From contig NZ_JACIFF010000002.1 of the NCBI RefSeq assembly GCF_014197245.1, forward strand, positions 58,250 to 122,249: a stretch of 64,000 nt of DNA, read 5' to 3'. The notes below the pieces were generated by a model. It saw only the letters and a list, made by a program, of their open reading frames with translations. It was not told the origin of the DNA and made no database searches. The position numbers and the translations under genes are program-made. Below, piece after piece: positions 1 through 9,025 of the stretch (position 1 is its first letter; every line of letters starts with the position of its first letter). This DNA is from Neolewinella aquimaris (lineage in GTDB: Bacteria > Bacteroidota > Bacteroidia > Chitinophagales > Saprospiraceae).

Positions 1-95
1 ACCCCCCCCCCCCGAACCCCCGTGGTGCGGGGGGGTGGGGGCGGCAAATAAACTACCTTCCCCCCCCACTACTGTACTGCCCGACTACCGTACTT
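1..95. other. C/G-homopolymer-rich intergenic edge
   Basis: Non-coding stretch downstream of the minus-strand mdh gene. It holds a run of twelve C near its start and further C and G runs around positions 18-46 and 61-67. No hairpin with a T-tract was seen. On the minus strand it is strongly G-rich, which could form G-quadruplex-like structure or simply be a hard-to-assemble homopolymer region. No gene is visible. Confidence 0.5.
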
Positions 96-1028
96 CTAAA
101 TATCCAGTCCCTCAAACACCTCCATCACCTCCCGTACGTGGTCGGCGCTGGTGTTGAGGAGGTCCATTTCCTGGTCGTTGAGTTTGAGTTCGATGACTTG
201 GGCGATGCCGTCCTTGCCGAGTTTGACCGGGACGCCGAGGAAGATGCCCGAGATGCCGTACTCTCCGTCGAGTTGGGCGCAGCAGGGGAAGATGCGGTTT
301 TCGTCGCGGACGATGCTGGCGACCATTTGGGCGGCGGCGGCGCCGGGGGCGTACCAGGCGGAGGTCCCCATCAGTTTGACGAGCTCTCCCCCACCCGACT
401 TGGTGCGGTCGACGATGGCGTCGAGGTCTTCGTCGGAGATCATTTCCGTTACGGGGATGCCGCTTACGGTGGTGTAGCGGGGCAGCGGGACCATCGTGTC
501 GCCGTGGCCGCCGAGCAGCATGGCCTGAATGTCCTTAGGGCTTACGTCTAGTGCCGTGGCGAGGAAGGCGCGGTAGCGGGCCGTATCGAGGATTCCGGCC
601 ATTCCGAAGACCCGGTTGCGGGGCAGGCCGCTGGCTTTGTGGGCCGCGTGGGTCATCACGTCGAGCGGGTTGGACACGACGATGATGATGGGGTTTTTGG
701 AATGCTCCATGATGGACTTCGTCACCATGGTTACAATTTTGGCATTGGTGGAGATCAGATCGTCGCGGCTCATGCCGGGCTTACGGGGGATGCCCGCGGT
801 GATCACCACAATGTCACTGTCGGCGGTGGCGGCGTAATCTTCGGTACCGACCAGTCGGGTGCTGTAGTTGTCGATACTTGCCTGTTGCCAGGAATCGAGG
901 GCTTTGCCCCGGGCCATGTCGCCCTTGATGTCCAGTACTACAACTTCGCGTACCAGGTCTTTGTGGGCGAGCACATTGGCTACGGTAGCACCGACATTTC
1001 CGGCGCCGACAACGGTTACTTTACTCAT
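96..1028 (-). CDS. mdh: Malate dehydrogenase
   Basis: NAD-dependent oxidation of malate to oxaloacetate in the TCA cycle, cytoplasmic. The 310-residue protein has the usual length for the lactate-dehydrogenase-like MDH group. Seen: the Rossmann motif GAGNVG at residues 8-13, Asp33 at the end of the second strand (NAD rather than NADP preference), the mobile-loop arginines Arg82 and Arg88 in RKPGMSR, catalytic Asp148 in LDTAR and catalytic His175 in GGHGD. The start is the ATG giving MSKVTVVG. It is transcribed alone and divergently from the secreted metalloprotease gene; the shared 180-bp gap holds only weak TAnnTTTG-like boxes on each strand. Confidence 0.96.
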   Translation of the reverse strand: MSKVTVVGAGNVGATVANVLAHKDLVREVVVLDIKGDMARGKALDSWQQASIDNYSTRLVGTEDYAATADSDIVVITAGIPRKPGMSRDDLISTNAKIVTMVTKSIMEHSKNPIIIVVSNPLDVMTHAAHKASGLPRNRVFGMAGILDTARYRAFLATALDVSPKDIQAMLLGGHGDTMVPLPRYTTVSGIPVTEMISDEDLDAIVDRTKSGGGELVKLMGTSAWYAPGAAAAQMVASIVRDENRIFPCCAQLDGEYGISGIFLGVPVKLGKDGIAQVIELKLNDQEMDLLNTSADHVREVMEVFEGLDI

Positions 1029-1206
1029 TATTCTGTTTCGTTTTGTTGTTTCGTTCTATTCCTAAAGGATAGGGTGTTCTGTTGAAAGATAGATTCAGGA
1101 GGTGGGCGAAAGTAGCCAAATTTGTGGTGACCCCCGCAAATGCCGTGCCTCTGACCGTTTGCCACGGCCGCTAGCGTTACTTTTACCCAACCCTAGAATT
1201 CCCCCG

Positions 1207-2727
1207 ATGATTGCAAGGCTACTCGCTATTTTTTTCTGTTTTCTCTGTTTGGCCACGCCGGCCCTCCTGGCACAAGGATCATTCGCCACCGACGGCTGCG
1301 GCACCACGGAACGCTCCCCGTGGCTAGACAAATACCAATCGGGCAAAATCGCTCCGGTACCCAAATCCGCGGAAACACAGTACATCCCCATCCACCTCAC
1401 GATCGTCGGGGAAGACGGTGGCTCGGGCTACGCCGACCCGCTGACCCTGATTCAGAGCTTTTTGCTGCTGAACCAAGACTTTCAAAACGTCAACGTACAA
1501 TTCTACATCGACGGAGACATCGAGTACCTGAACAGCAGCATTTATTTTGACCACGACTTCGCAGACGGGCGCGACCTGCTCGCCAATTTTAACCGCCGCA
1601 ACGTCTTCAATAATTATGTGGTCGGTAATCCGGCCGGCAACTGTGGATACTACAGTTCAGCGGAGGATGCCATCGTATTAGGGGTCGGTTGCATCAACGG
1701 CGGCGACCGCACCTGGAGCCACGAAGTAGGTCACTTTCTCGGACTGCCCCATACGTTCTACGGTTGGGAGGGGGTCGGTGACCTTGATGAGGTGGACGCC
1801 TTCAATAAACCCGCCCCGGCCACGGTGCAACTGGGCAGCCGCGCCGTCGAAGTCGAACGGGTCGATGGAAGCAATTGCGAAGATGCCGCGGATGGATTCT
1901 GCGATACGCCCCCCGACTACCTACCCGAACGCTGGCAGTGTAACGGCGCGGGCATCTTTGCTGACAGCCTGCTCGATCCGGATTCAACCCGTTTCGCCGT
2001 AAGGGGCGAGAACATCATGTCGTACGCCAATGACATCTGCGTGAATAAATTCTCCGAAGAGCAAATTACGGCCATGTCGACCAACCTCACCGGCCGGACC
2101 GATCTTGCCCGCGACGACATCCCCGAATTCCGCGCCGCCCGCGGTGAAGATCTTTCCCTGCTTTCCCCCGCTAACCGGGCCGTAGCTCCCTACTCCGATG
2201 AGGTCGAACTAAAGTGGAATTCCGTTGCCGATGCAGATTTCTACCTGGTACAACTCAACATCAGTTCCAACTTCAACGGCAGCGTGTTTACCTCCTTTTT
2301 TACGTCCGACACCAGCGCCGTTATCCGGGACATTCTTACCCCCAATCGCCGCTACTACTGGCGGGTGCGCCCCCTCAACCGCTTTGACCTCAACAGCACG
2401 TTCAGCGAAGTCAGTCAATTTCGTAACGGAGCCACCACCACCGCAACGATCGATGTGGCCCTAGATGCGGCAATTTCGGTCGCACCCAACCCCGCTACCG
2501 GTGGCCGGGAAGTAGCGATCACCGGCACTGGCGTGGGCACCGGGGAACTGAACTACCAATTATTGGATCCCAGTGGTCGGGTACTTCTGCAACGAAGCGG
2601 AATTCGCGTGGTCGGTGGCAACTTTCGGGAAAGCATTCCGACCTCCACCCTCGCCTCCGGCATCTATTTTTTACGGCTTACCCTCGACGGCAAGCTGGTG
2701 ACCAGACGAATCGCCGTCACGCCGTAA
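1207..2727 (+). CDS. Secreted M43-type zinc metalloprotease with T9SS sorting domain
   Basis: Predicted extracellular metalloprotease of 506 residues. The chosen ATG begins a clear signal peptide (MIARLLAIFF to about ALLAQG); upstream in-frame codons give no signal-peptide-like start. The zinc motif HEVGHFLGLPH begins at about residue 172, and IMSYAND near residue 271 fits a metzincin Met-turn, together indicating the pappalysin-like M43 family. A fibronectin-III-like segment follows (about residues 320-410). The C-terminal 80 residues form a type A T9SS sorting domain: VAPNPA, then SGIYFLRL, ending in TRRIAV. Expected route: Sec to the periplasm, then T9SS across the outer membrane. The substrate is unknown. 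Confidence 0.9.
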   Translation: MIARLLAIFFCFLCLATPALLAQGSFATDGCGTTERSPWLDKYQSGKIAPVPKSAETQYIPIHLTIVGEDGGSGYADPLTLIQSFLLLNQDFQNVNVQFYIDGDIEYLNSSIYFDHDFADGRDLLANFNRRNVFNNYVVGNPAGNCGYYSSAEDAIVLGVGCINGGDRTWSHEVGHFLGLPHTFYGWEGVGDLDEVDAFNKPAPATVQLGSRAVEVERVDGSNCEDAADGFCDTPPDYLPERWQCNGAGIFADSLLDPDSTRFAVRGENIMSYANDICVNKFSEEQITAMSTNLTGRTDLARDDIPEFRAARGEDLSLLSPANRAVAPYSDEVELKWNSVADADFYLVQLNISSNFNGSVFTSFFTSDTSAVIRDILTPNRRYYWRVRPLNRFDLNSTFSEVSQFRNGATTTATIDVALDAAISVAPNPATGGREVAITGTGVGTGELNYQLLDPSGRVLLQRSGIRVVGGNFRESIPTSTLASGIYFLRLTLDGKLVTRRIAVTP

Positions 2728-2749
2728 CCGGGCACCGCACCCAACGGGG

Positions 2750-4900
2750 TTAGTCGACCAGCGTCATCTCCGCCACCAAATGCGGCGCTCCACCGAATTT
2801 GTCGATCAGGAACAGCACGTAGCGAATGTCAACCATGATGTTGCGACAGATCGCCGGATCGTAGTAGACGTCCGACATCGTGCTCTGCCACGTACGGTCG
2901 AAATTTAGTCCGACCAGCTGCCCCTTCCCATTAAGCGCGGGACTGCCACTATTTCCGCCGGTAGTATGGTTGGAGCCGAGGACGCAGACCGGCATTTTTC
3001 CATTTTTATCGGCGTAGGCACCGAAGTCCTTATCCCGGTAGAGCTCACGGAGTTTTTCCGGCACGTCGAATTCATAATCTCCGGGAACGTACTTCTCCAG
3101 TACGCCCTCCAGGTAGGTCATGTACGCGTTGTCCGCTCCGTCCATCCCGGTAAATCCCTCAAACTTACCGTAGCTGACGCGGAGGCTGCTGTTCGCGTCG
3201 GGGTACATCCGTGCCTCCGGAAAGAAACGGAGCAAGCCGTCCATATAGGGACGTTGCAGGGCGTTGATCCGTTCCGCATAGGCATTGTACCGGTCGCTTA
3301 CGTAGCGCTCGCTGTGGCGGTTCAGCTGGCGCACGAACTGGAAGCCCCGATCGGCGCGAATATGCTCGATAAATTCGGCCGGGTCGCGTTGTAGCATTTC
3401 CAGCAGTAACGTGCCGCGCGTCAGGTAGCTTTCCGCGAATAACCCATCCACGAGGGCATCGTACGAAGCGGCAAAACTGAGCTGATCCCGTACGTAGGTG
3501 GACTGATCTTCGGGCGGTACGGCATCGAAGTAAGCGCTCAGCAACGCCCGGGCTACTTCCCGATCGACCTCGGAGTGGTAGCCCTCGTAAAACGATTGCA
3601 GGTCGTCCACTAGACTAGGGATTCGCTGGTTGAAGGCCTCGATGCCGTTGTTATCGGCGATGCGGAAGCGGGCATCGAGCAGGTTGGCGATCCGGAAGAG
3701 GTCGACGTTGTAGTTGATCTCTCCGATGTAAGCCCGGCTTTTCTCTACGGGAAGTCGTTCGGTGTAAAGCCGATCCAATTGGGGCAACAGATCGCCGTAT
3801 GCTGCCTTCGCGGTCGGTTTGGACTCCAGGCGGTGGGCAAAATCGCGTTCGAGGGCGCGACGTTTTTCCACGGCGTTGACGGCCGCAACGCCCTGGCTTT
3901 CCCCCCGCCACTTCTTCCAGGCATTAGCGATGCGCGCCTGTTTGGAAGCGTAGTCGATCCTCACCTGTGGGTCGGATCGCATGGCACTGTCGATGACGGT
4001 CAGGCTGCGGTCACGCATGCCGATACGGATGGGATTGATCACTTCCGTCCGCTGGGCCATCGCGGTAGCTGGCAGATAGAGATCGGTGGTGCCAGGAAAG
4101 CCGAAAATCATCGAGAAATCGCCCGGCTTGACTCCCGCGGTACTCACTTCCAGATGACGCTTGGGTACCAGTGGAACATTATTCTTTGAGAATTCAGCCG
4201 GACTACCGTCGGGTGCGGTATAAATGCGGAACAGGCTGAAATCTCCCGTATGCCGGGGCCATTCCCAGTTGTCCGTATCGGCACCGAATTTTCCGATGGA
4301 AGATGGCGGTGCACCCACCAGGCGGATGTCGCGGTAGGTTTTGGTCACGAATGCGTAGTACTGATTCCCTTCGTAAAATGGCTTGATTAACAGCTCGGTA
4401 AAGGGGGGCAAGTCGTAATTGCTCCGCAGGGCCTCGGTGTTTAATTGAATCAGCCGCGTACGTTCCCTTGCTGATGTCGTGTCGCTTACCCCTTCCAGCA
4501 TACGGTCGGTCACGTCCTCGATGCGATCGATAAAGGTGACGAACAGGCCAGGGTTGGGCAGCTCTTCGCCGGCGTTCATTGCCCAGAATCCATCGGCCAG
4601 GTAATTATCTTCGAGGGTAGAGTGGTCCTGGATCGCGCCGAATCCGCAGTGGTGATTCGTCAGCACCAGCCCCTGGCTACTGATCACCTCCCCGGTGCAA
4701 AAGCCGCCGAAGTGGACGATGGCATCCTTCAGGCTGCCTTCATTGATGCTGTAAATGTCTTCGGCGGTGATCTCCATTCCCATCGCCCGCATCTCTTCCT
4801 CATTGAGGTTTTCCAGGAGAAGCGGCAGCCACATGCCTCCCCCGGCAGACAGGCCATTCGATAGAAATCCAAGGAAAACCAAAGAAAAGAATAAGCGCAT
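2750..4900 (-). CDS. S46 family dipeptidyl-peptidase, DPP11-like
   Basis: Periplasmic exopeptidase that releases dipeptides from oligopeptides. The 716-residue length matches the S46 family. Seen: an N-terminal signal peptide, catalytic His in TNHHCGFG (residues 83-84), the Asp region TDNWEWPRHTGDF near residue 220, and nucleophile Ser in GGNSGSP near residue 652. In this family the residue in the FD-x-W motif after the serine sets specificity: Gly in DPP7, Arg in DPP11. This protein reads FDRTW, so acidic P1 specificity (Asp/Glu, DPP11 type) is inferred. It ends in MTLVD, like other S46 members. It lies 21 bp downstream of the dehydrogenase gene, so co-transcription is plausible. Confidence 0.93.
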   Translation of the reverse strand: MRLFFSLVFLGFLSNGLSAGGGMWLPLLLENLNEEEMRAMGMEITAEDIYSINEGSLKDAIVHFGGFCTGEVISSQGLVLTNHHCGFGAIQDHSTLEDNYLADGFWAMNAGEELPNPGLFVTFIDRIEDVTDRMLEGVSDTTSARERTRLIQLNTEALRSNYDLPPFTELLIKPFYEGNQYYAFVTKTYRDIRLVGAPPSSIGKFGADTDNWEWPRHTGDFSLFRIYTAPDGSPAEFSKNNVPLVPKRHLEVSTAGVKPGDFSMIFGFPGTTDLYLPATAMAQRTEVINPIRIGMRDRSLTVIDSAMRSDPQVRIDYASKQARIANAWKKWRGESQGVAAVNAVEKRRALERDFAHRLESKPTAKAAYGDLLPQLDRLYTERLPVEKSRAYIGEINYNVDLFRIANLLDARFRIADNNGIEAFNQRIPSLVDDLQSFYEGYHSEVDREVARALLSAYFDAVPPEDQSTYVRDQLSFAASYDALVDGLFAESYLTRGTLLLEMLQRDPAEFIEHIRADRGFQFVRQLNRHSERYVSDRYNAYAERINALQRPYMDGLLRFFPEARMYPDANSSLRVSYGKFEGFTGMDGADNAYMTYLEGVLEKYVPGDYEFDVPEKLRELYRDKDFGAYADKNGKMPVCVLGSNHTTGGNSGSPALNGKGQLVGLNFDRTWQSTMSDVYYDPAICRNIMVDIRYVLFLIDKFGGAPHLVAEMTLVD

Positions 4901-4921
4901 GTAGTTAAATTTTGGTAGGTA

Positions 4922-5863
4922 TTAAACGAAGGCCTCGGTGATCTTCCGGTACAGGGTACGGGCGTGTCCTTCTTCCGCTTCGTAGCTCCAACCCGCAATG
5001 TGGGGCGTCAGTACGGTGCGATCGCTTCTCCGTAAATACTGGTAGGGCCCGGGCAGTTCGTCGGGATTTAGCTTAACGAAACTTTGTTCCTCGTATTCGT
5101 TCACGTCGAGCGCCGCTCCGAGGATGCGATGCTGCTCCATGGCCCCGACCAGCTCGGCGGTGTTGACGACTTGTCCGCGGGCCGTATTGATCAGGTAGAA
5201 CGGTTTCGCGAAGCGGTCGATCCACTCGCGGTTTACGTAGTTGTGGTTGCCCTCCAAAAAGATGTGGAGGCTCACGACATCCGCCTCGGCCTGCAATTCC
5301 TCCAGGCTCGCCTGGGTGGCGTACTGATCGCCGTAGTTTTGACGGAATTTGTCGTGGGCGATCACCCGGCAACCGAAGCCGGATAAGCGTCGTGCCGTCA
5401 TCTGCCCCATGTTGCCGTACCCGATCAGCCCTACGGTGAGGTACTGGAGCTCGGTCCCGGTGTTCTGACTGCGCACCCACTTTCCCGCACGAACTTCACG
5501 GTCGGCCCGTCCGAGGTGGTTCAGCAGCATCAGCATCATGCCCACAGTGTGCTCGGCAACCGTATGCTTACTCCCCTCTGGACTATTAAAAACGGTGACG
5601 CCCAATTCTCTGGCATACTCCAGATCGATGTGGTCGGTACCGACGCCCCACCGTGCGACGAAGCGCAGGCGGGGGCCTGCCGCATCCAGCAATTCGCGAT
5701 CGACGTTAAAGCGGGAGCGCAACACAATGCCGTCGTATTCGGCCAACAACGGCAGTACCTGGGCGCGGGCGCAGGAGCTGTAAATATCTACCGAATGCCC
5801 GGCAGCTTCTAGGGCTTCTTGCAGGAACGGGTGAGCTGCTTTATCAAGAAAAATGATTTTCAT
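4922..5863 (-). CDS. D-2-hydroxyacid dehydrogenase (phosphoglycerate dehydrogenase-like)
   Basis: NAD-dependent D-isomer-specific 2-hydroxyacid dehydrogenase, 313 residues, without the C-terminal ACT domain of long SerA proteins. Seen: NAD-binding GLIGYGNMG, the catalytic Arg in NTARGQ, the catalytic Glu within DVNEYEE, and the catalytic His in LTPHIAG. The start is the ATG giving MKIIFLDK; a TTG three codons upstream is less likely. Serine biosynthesis (3-phosphoglycerate oxidation) is the usual role of close relatives, but the substrate cannot be proven from sequence. It ends 21 bp before the S46 peptidase and begins 15 bp after murF-alr on the same strand, so the three genes may form one operon. 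Confidence 0.88.
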   Translation of the reverse strand: MKIIFLDKAAHPFLQEALEAAGHSVDIYSSCARAQVLPLLAEYDGIVLRSRFNVDRELLDAAGPRLRFVARWGVGTDHIDLEYARELGVTVFNSPEGSKHTVAEHTVGMMLMLLNHLGRADREVRAGKWVRSQNTGTELQYLTVGLIGYGNMGQMTARRLSGFGCRVIAHDKFRQNYGDQYATQASLEELQAEADVVSLHIFLEGNHNYVNREWIDRFAKPFYLINTARGQVVNTAELVGAMEQHRILGAALDVNEYEEQSFVKLNPDELPGPYQYLRRSDRTVLTPHIAGWSYEAEEGHARTLYRKITEAFV

Positions 5864-5878
5864 AGCAGCCAAGGTAAA

Positions 5879-8290
5879 TCACTCTCCGAGATACACTCGG
5901 TGTACGCGCGGACCGATGCCCGTAAGTATCTCGTAAGGAATGGTACGGGCCGCGTCGGCAAGCTCCTCAATCGGATGGTCGGGGCCGAATATGATCACCC
6001 GGTCACCAACTTTTACGTGGGCAATTTCGGTTACGTCCACCGTAGTCATATCCATACAGACCGACCCGATCGTCGGTGCCAACTGCCCGTGAATCAGCAC
6101 GGCGAACCGGCCCTCACCGGCCAGGCGGGGCAGGCCATCCGCGTATCCGATACTGAGTACGGCAATCCGGCGATTACGGTCGATGATGCCCCGCCGTCCG
6201 TAACCGATGCTGTCACCGGAGGTGCGATCCGTGATCGCGGTAACCGTCGTGGTCAGGCTAAGTACCGTATGCAGTTGTGGCTTCAGGACCGTATCCCCGA
6301 TTCCGAAAAGCCCGATCCCCAGGCGAACCATATCGTACACCCCACGGGGAAAACGGGTGATGCCATTGCTGTTCAGGGCATGACGTTGCACCCGCGCGCC
6401 GCCGCCCTGTAGGTAGTCCTGATAAAGTCGGTCGAAAAGGTCGAGCTGGCGGTGGGTGTATTCGTCCAGTAGTTGATCTTCCGAAGCGGCTAAATGGGTA
6501 AAGATGGAGCGCACCACGGTGCCGGCCACCAGCGAAGTTTCGGTGTAGAGCTTCCTGAATTCCTCCGGCCGAAATCCGAGTCGCCCCATCCCGGTGTCGA
6601 GTTCCAGGTGGGCCGGAAGGCCGAGGGCCGCGGCAAGACGAAGCTGCTCGGGGTTGTGAACGACGGGTTCGAGGCGCTCCTCGACGAGCAGGGGATAACT
6701 GAACGCCTCCGCATTCAGCACCATGATTGGCAGCGTGATGCCCCCGCGACGCAAGTCCCTCCCCTCTTCGGGATAGGCGACGGCGAGGTATTCGGCCCCC
6801 GCGTCCTGTACGGCCTGGGCTACGGGCAGCGCACCACTGCCGTAAGCGGATGCTTTGGCCATCACAATTACTTTGGTGTGCGCGGGTAGCCTACTGCGAT
6901 AGGTCCGGAAATTGTGGCGTAGGGCGGGCAAATTTATTTCCAGCACGGTACGGTGTACCTGCCCGGTCAACAGGTCCGCGACGCGTTCGAAATGCTCGTA
7001 GCTCGCACCCTTTATGAGGGTGGTTTGTCGGTGAAAATCCAATCCGGGAAGCACCTGGATCAAATCCTCCACGCTAGAATAATACTCTGCGCCGGGGAAA
7101 ATTTCCTTCAGTTCCCCATTTGACTCCCCCACCAGAATAAGGCGGTGGATGCGACCTTCGAACAGGGCCTGCAACCGGGTGGCCAACTCCGCGATGGGCT
7201 GAACGGTGCCCAGGATGAGGGTCACGCTGCCGTAAGGATCGTGAGTATTCGCAAACTGGATGGCGGCCGCTAGCGCGCTAAAGTCGTTGCTGTAGCTGTC
7301 GTTGATGACCGGACCGCCGTCCTTACCCTCCCTTCGCTCCAACCGGTTTGTGAGGGGAACGAGGTGCTGGACACGCGTGGTAAGCACCTCCGCCGGCACA
7401 CCCAAGCGATACGCACAGGCTACGGCGGTGCGGGCATTGTCGAGGTAGGGAGCCGGCCAATCGGGGAGACTGATGTCGATCGAAACCCCGTCGGTAGTGA
7501 GTCCGTGCCTCCCCTCGCCGCTCCACCGCAGCACGTTTAAATTTTCGCCTTCCGCCGCTGTCGGAGAATCGGGAAACAGAGCAATCGGTGCCACGAGCCA
7601 TTCCGTATCCCGGAAGAGGGCAAGTTTTTCCTTTCGCAGTTCTTCCGGCGAAGTGAAATTTGCGAGGTGAGCCGTGCCTAAACTCGTAAGTGCGCCGCAG
7701 GTAGGTTGAATGACGTCACGGAGCAGTTCCATCTGCCCCGGGCGGCTGATTCCGGCCTCGAAGACGGCTACCTCGTGGGTATCGTCCAATTGCCAAACGG
7801 AAAGCGGCACGCCGATGGCTGAATTATAGGACCGGGGACTCGCGCACACACGGAAGGTGCCGGAAAGCAACTGGGTCAGCCAATCCTTGACGATCGTTTT
7901 GCCGTTGCTGCCCGTGATCCCCATCACCGGAATAGAGAACTGCCTACGGTGGTATGCAGCTAGCCGTTGCAACAACTCGAGTGGCTGCTGGACGATCAGA
8001 ATGGTCACGGAACTTCCGGATTGCGATTTCTCAACGGCCTTCGCTACCGCTTCAATTTCCGTACGATGGGTATCCAGTTGGTCCGCCGCCACCGCGAAAT
8101 GCCGCACGCCACGGTGCAGAAGCGGGGCGATAAATGCGTGACCGTCACGGCGTTCGCCAGAAAGTGCGAAGAAAAGTACGCGGTCGCCCTGTCCGACGAG
8201 CCGGCTGTCGACTACCAGTTCGTGCTTCCGATAGGTCCGGTAAAGTTCGGGCAGCTGACTACGGATATTGGGAATATGCCACTCTCGCAT
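5879..8290 (-). CDS. murF-alr: Bifunctional MurF ligase / alanine racemase
   Basis: Fusion of two peptidoglycan-precursor enzymes, 803 residues from the ATG giving MREWHIPN. The N-terminal half (to about residue 440) is UDP-MurNAc-tripeptide:D-Ala-D-Ala ligase with the ATP-binding motif GITGSNGKT near residue 125. The C-terminal half (from about 445) is a PLP-dependent alanine racemase; the PLP lysine is about residue 479 in AKASAYGSG, and GYADGLPR and MDMTTVDV are also present. The usual racemase motif reads KANAYGHG, so this copy is slightly variant. The fusion channels D-Ala supply to its user and is a known Bacteroidota arrangement. The start faces the 8315 gene in a 24-bp divergent gap. 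Confidence 0.95.
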   Translation of the reverse strand: MREWHIPNIRSQLPELYRTYRKHELVVDSRLVGQGDRVLFFALSGERRDGHAFIAPLLHRGVRHFAVAADQLDTHRTEIEAVAKAVEKSQSGSSVTILIVQQPLELLQRLAAYHRRQFSIPVMGITGSNGKTIVKDWLTQLLSGTFRVCASPRSYNSAIGVPLSVWQLDDTHEVAVFEAGISRPGQMELLRDVIQPTCGALTSLGTAHLANFTSPEELRKEKLALFRDTEWLVAPIALFPDSPTAAEGENLNVLRWSGEGRHGLTTDGVSIDISLPDWPAPYLDNARTAVACAYRLGVPAEVLTTRVQHLVPLTNRLERREGKDGGPVINDSYSNDFSALAAAIQFANTHDPYGSVTLILGTVQPIAELATRLQALFEGRIHRLILVGESNGELKEIFPGAEYYSSVEDLIQVLPGLDFHRQTTLIKGASYEHFERVADLLTGQVHRTVLEINLPALRHNFRTYRSRLPAHTKVIVMAKASAYGSGALPVAQAVQDAGAEYLAVAYPEEGRDLRRGGITLPIMVLNAEAFSYPLLVEERLEPVVHNPEQLRLAAALGLPAHLELDTGMGRLGFRPEEFRKLYTETSLVAGTVVRSIFTHLAASEDQLLDEYTHRQLDLFDRLYQDYLQGGGARVQRHALNSNGITRFPRGVYDMVRLGIGLFGIGDTVLKPQLHTVLSLTTTVTAITDRTSGDSIGYGRRGIIDRNRRIAVLSIGYADGLPRLAGEGRFAVLIHGQLAPTIGSVCMDMTTVDVTEIAHVKVGDRVIIFGPDHPIEELADAARTIPYEILTGIGPRVHRVYLGE

Positions 8291-8302
8291 TGTCGAAGAT
8301 CG

Positions 8303-8310
8303 TAAATTTG
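8303..8310 (+). promoter_or_regulatory. Bacteroidota -7 box TAAATTTG
   Basis: Exact match to the TAnnTTTG consensus of the Bacteroidota housekeeping sigma factor. It ends only 4 bp before the ATG at 8315, so a transcript from it would start at or next to the start codon, giving a leaderless mRNA. No good TTTG is seen at the -33 position. Confidence 0.55.
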
Positions 8311-8314
8311 GCCG

Positions 8315-9025
8315 ATGCAAGTGCCCAAGATTCAGAAAGCCGTAGCGGAATTCAAACGTTGGATGTTAACCGAGGAGGCCGGTGAGCTTCTTCCCCTCTG
8401 GGAGACACAGAAGAACTGGCAAGATCACTTCTATGTGGAGTCCAAACAGCTCGCGAATGCCTACGACGATGCCCTAGACAGCAAAACCAATCGCCGCCAC
8501 TACCGCCGCGGTGGGTATGATCCGAAGCGCAGCATGCAGGCCATTATGGAGTGGGAACCCGACTTCGTACGGGATGCCTTCCGCGACTTGTTCAGCGAGG
8601 ACCGGGACCTGGAAGGCAGAATTCAGCGCTTCGTGTTCTACATCAACGAGCTATTCAATCGCTACCGCGACGCTAAGCCAAAGGCACGGATACCCACTCA
8701 CTACCACAACGACGACTACAATATGGTATCGCTCTACCTGATGGGGCAGTATCCGGAAAAGTACGCGCCCTACTCCACCGAATTGCTGCAGACGGTATGC
8801 CGCAAACTGGGGGCAAAGGATGTACCCCCCGCCGCAGATTTTCCGCGGTACACCAAATTGTTACAGACGCTTCGTCCGTTCCTCGAGAAAGATCCGGAGG
8901 TAATGGAGAATTACCAACAAAGGCTGCGGGACATCGATTATCAGGGTGAGAGCGCCCTTCTGGTGTACTGGTTCTTCCGCTACGTAGAGTCGACTACGCA
9001 GCAGCCCGTTGCAACTGCCGGATAA
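8315..9025 (+). CDS. Protein resembling the N-terminal domain of McrB-type AAA proteins
   Basis: 236-residue cytoplasmic protein with no signal peptide and no P-loop. Its pattern (W-x-DHFYVESKQLANAYDDAL, then FRDLFSEDRDLEGRIQRF, then HYHNDDYNMVSLYLMGQYPEKYAPY) resembles the N-terminal targeting domain of McrB-like AAA ATPases of Bacteroidota type IV restriction systems, as I remember them; this is recognition by eye, not a search. Here the domain stands alone with no AAA or McrC-type nuclease beside it. The ATG follows a TAAATTTG box by 4 bp, so a leaderless transcript is likely. Its 3' end overlaps the convergent antirepressor-like gene by 32 bp. Function unknown; modified-DNA or nucleic-acid binding is only a guess. 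Confidence 0.6.
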   Translation: MQVPKIQKAVAEFKRWMLTEEAGELLPLWETQKNWQDHFYVESKQLANAYDDALDSKTNRRHYRRGGYDPKRSMQAIMEWEPDFVRDAFRDLFSEDRDLEGRIQRFVFYINELFNRYRDAKPKARIPTHYHNDDYNMVSLYLMGQYPEKYAPYSTELLQTVCRKLGAKDVPPAADFPRYTKLLQTLRPFLEKDPEVMENYQQRLRDIDYQGESALLVYWFFRYVESTTQQPVATAG

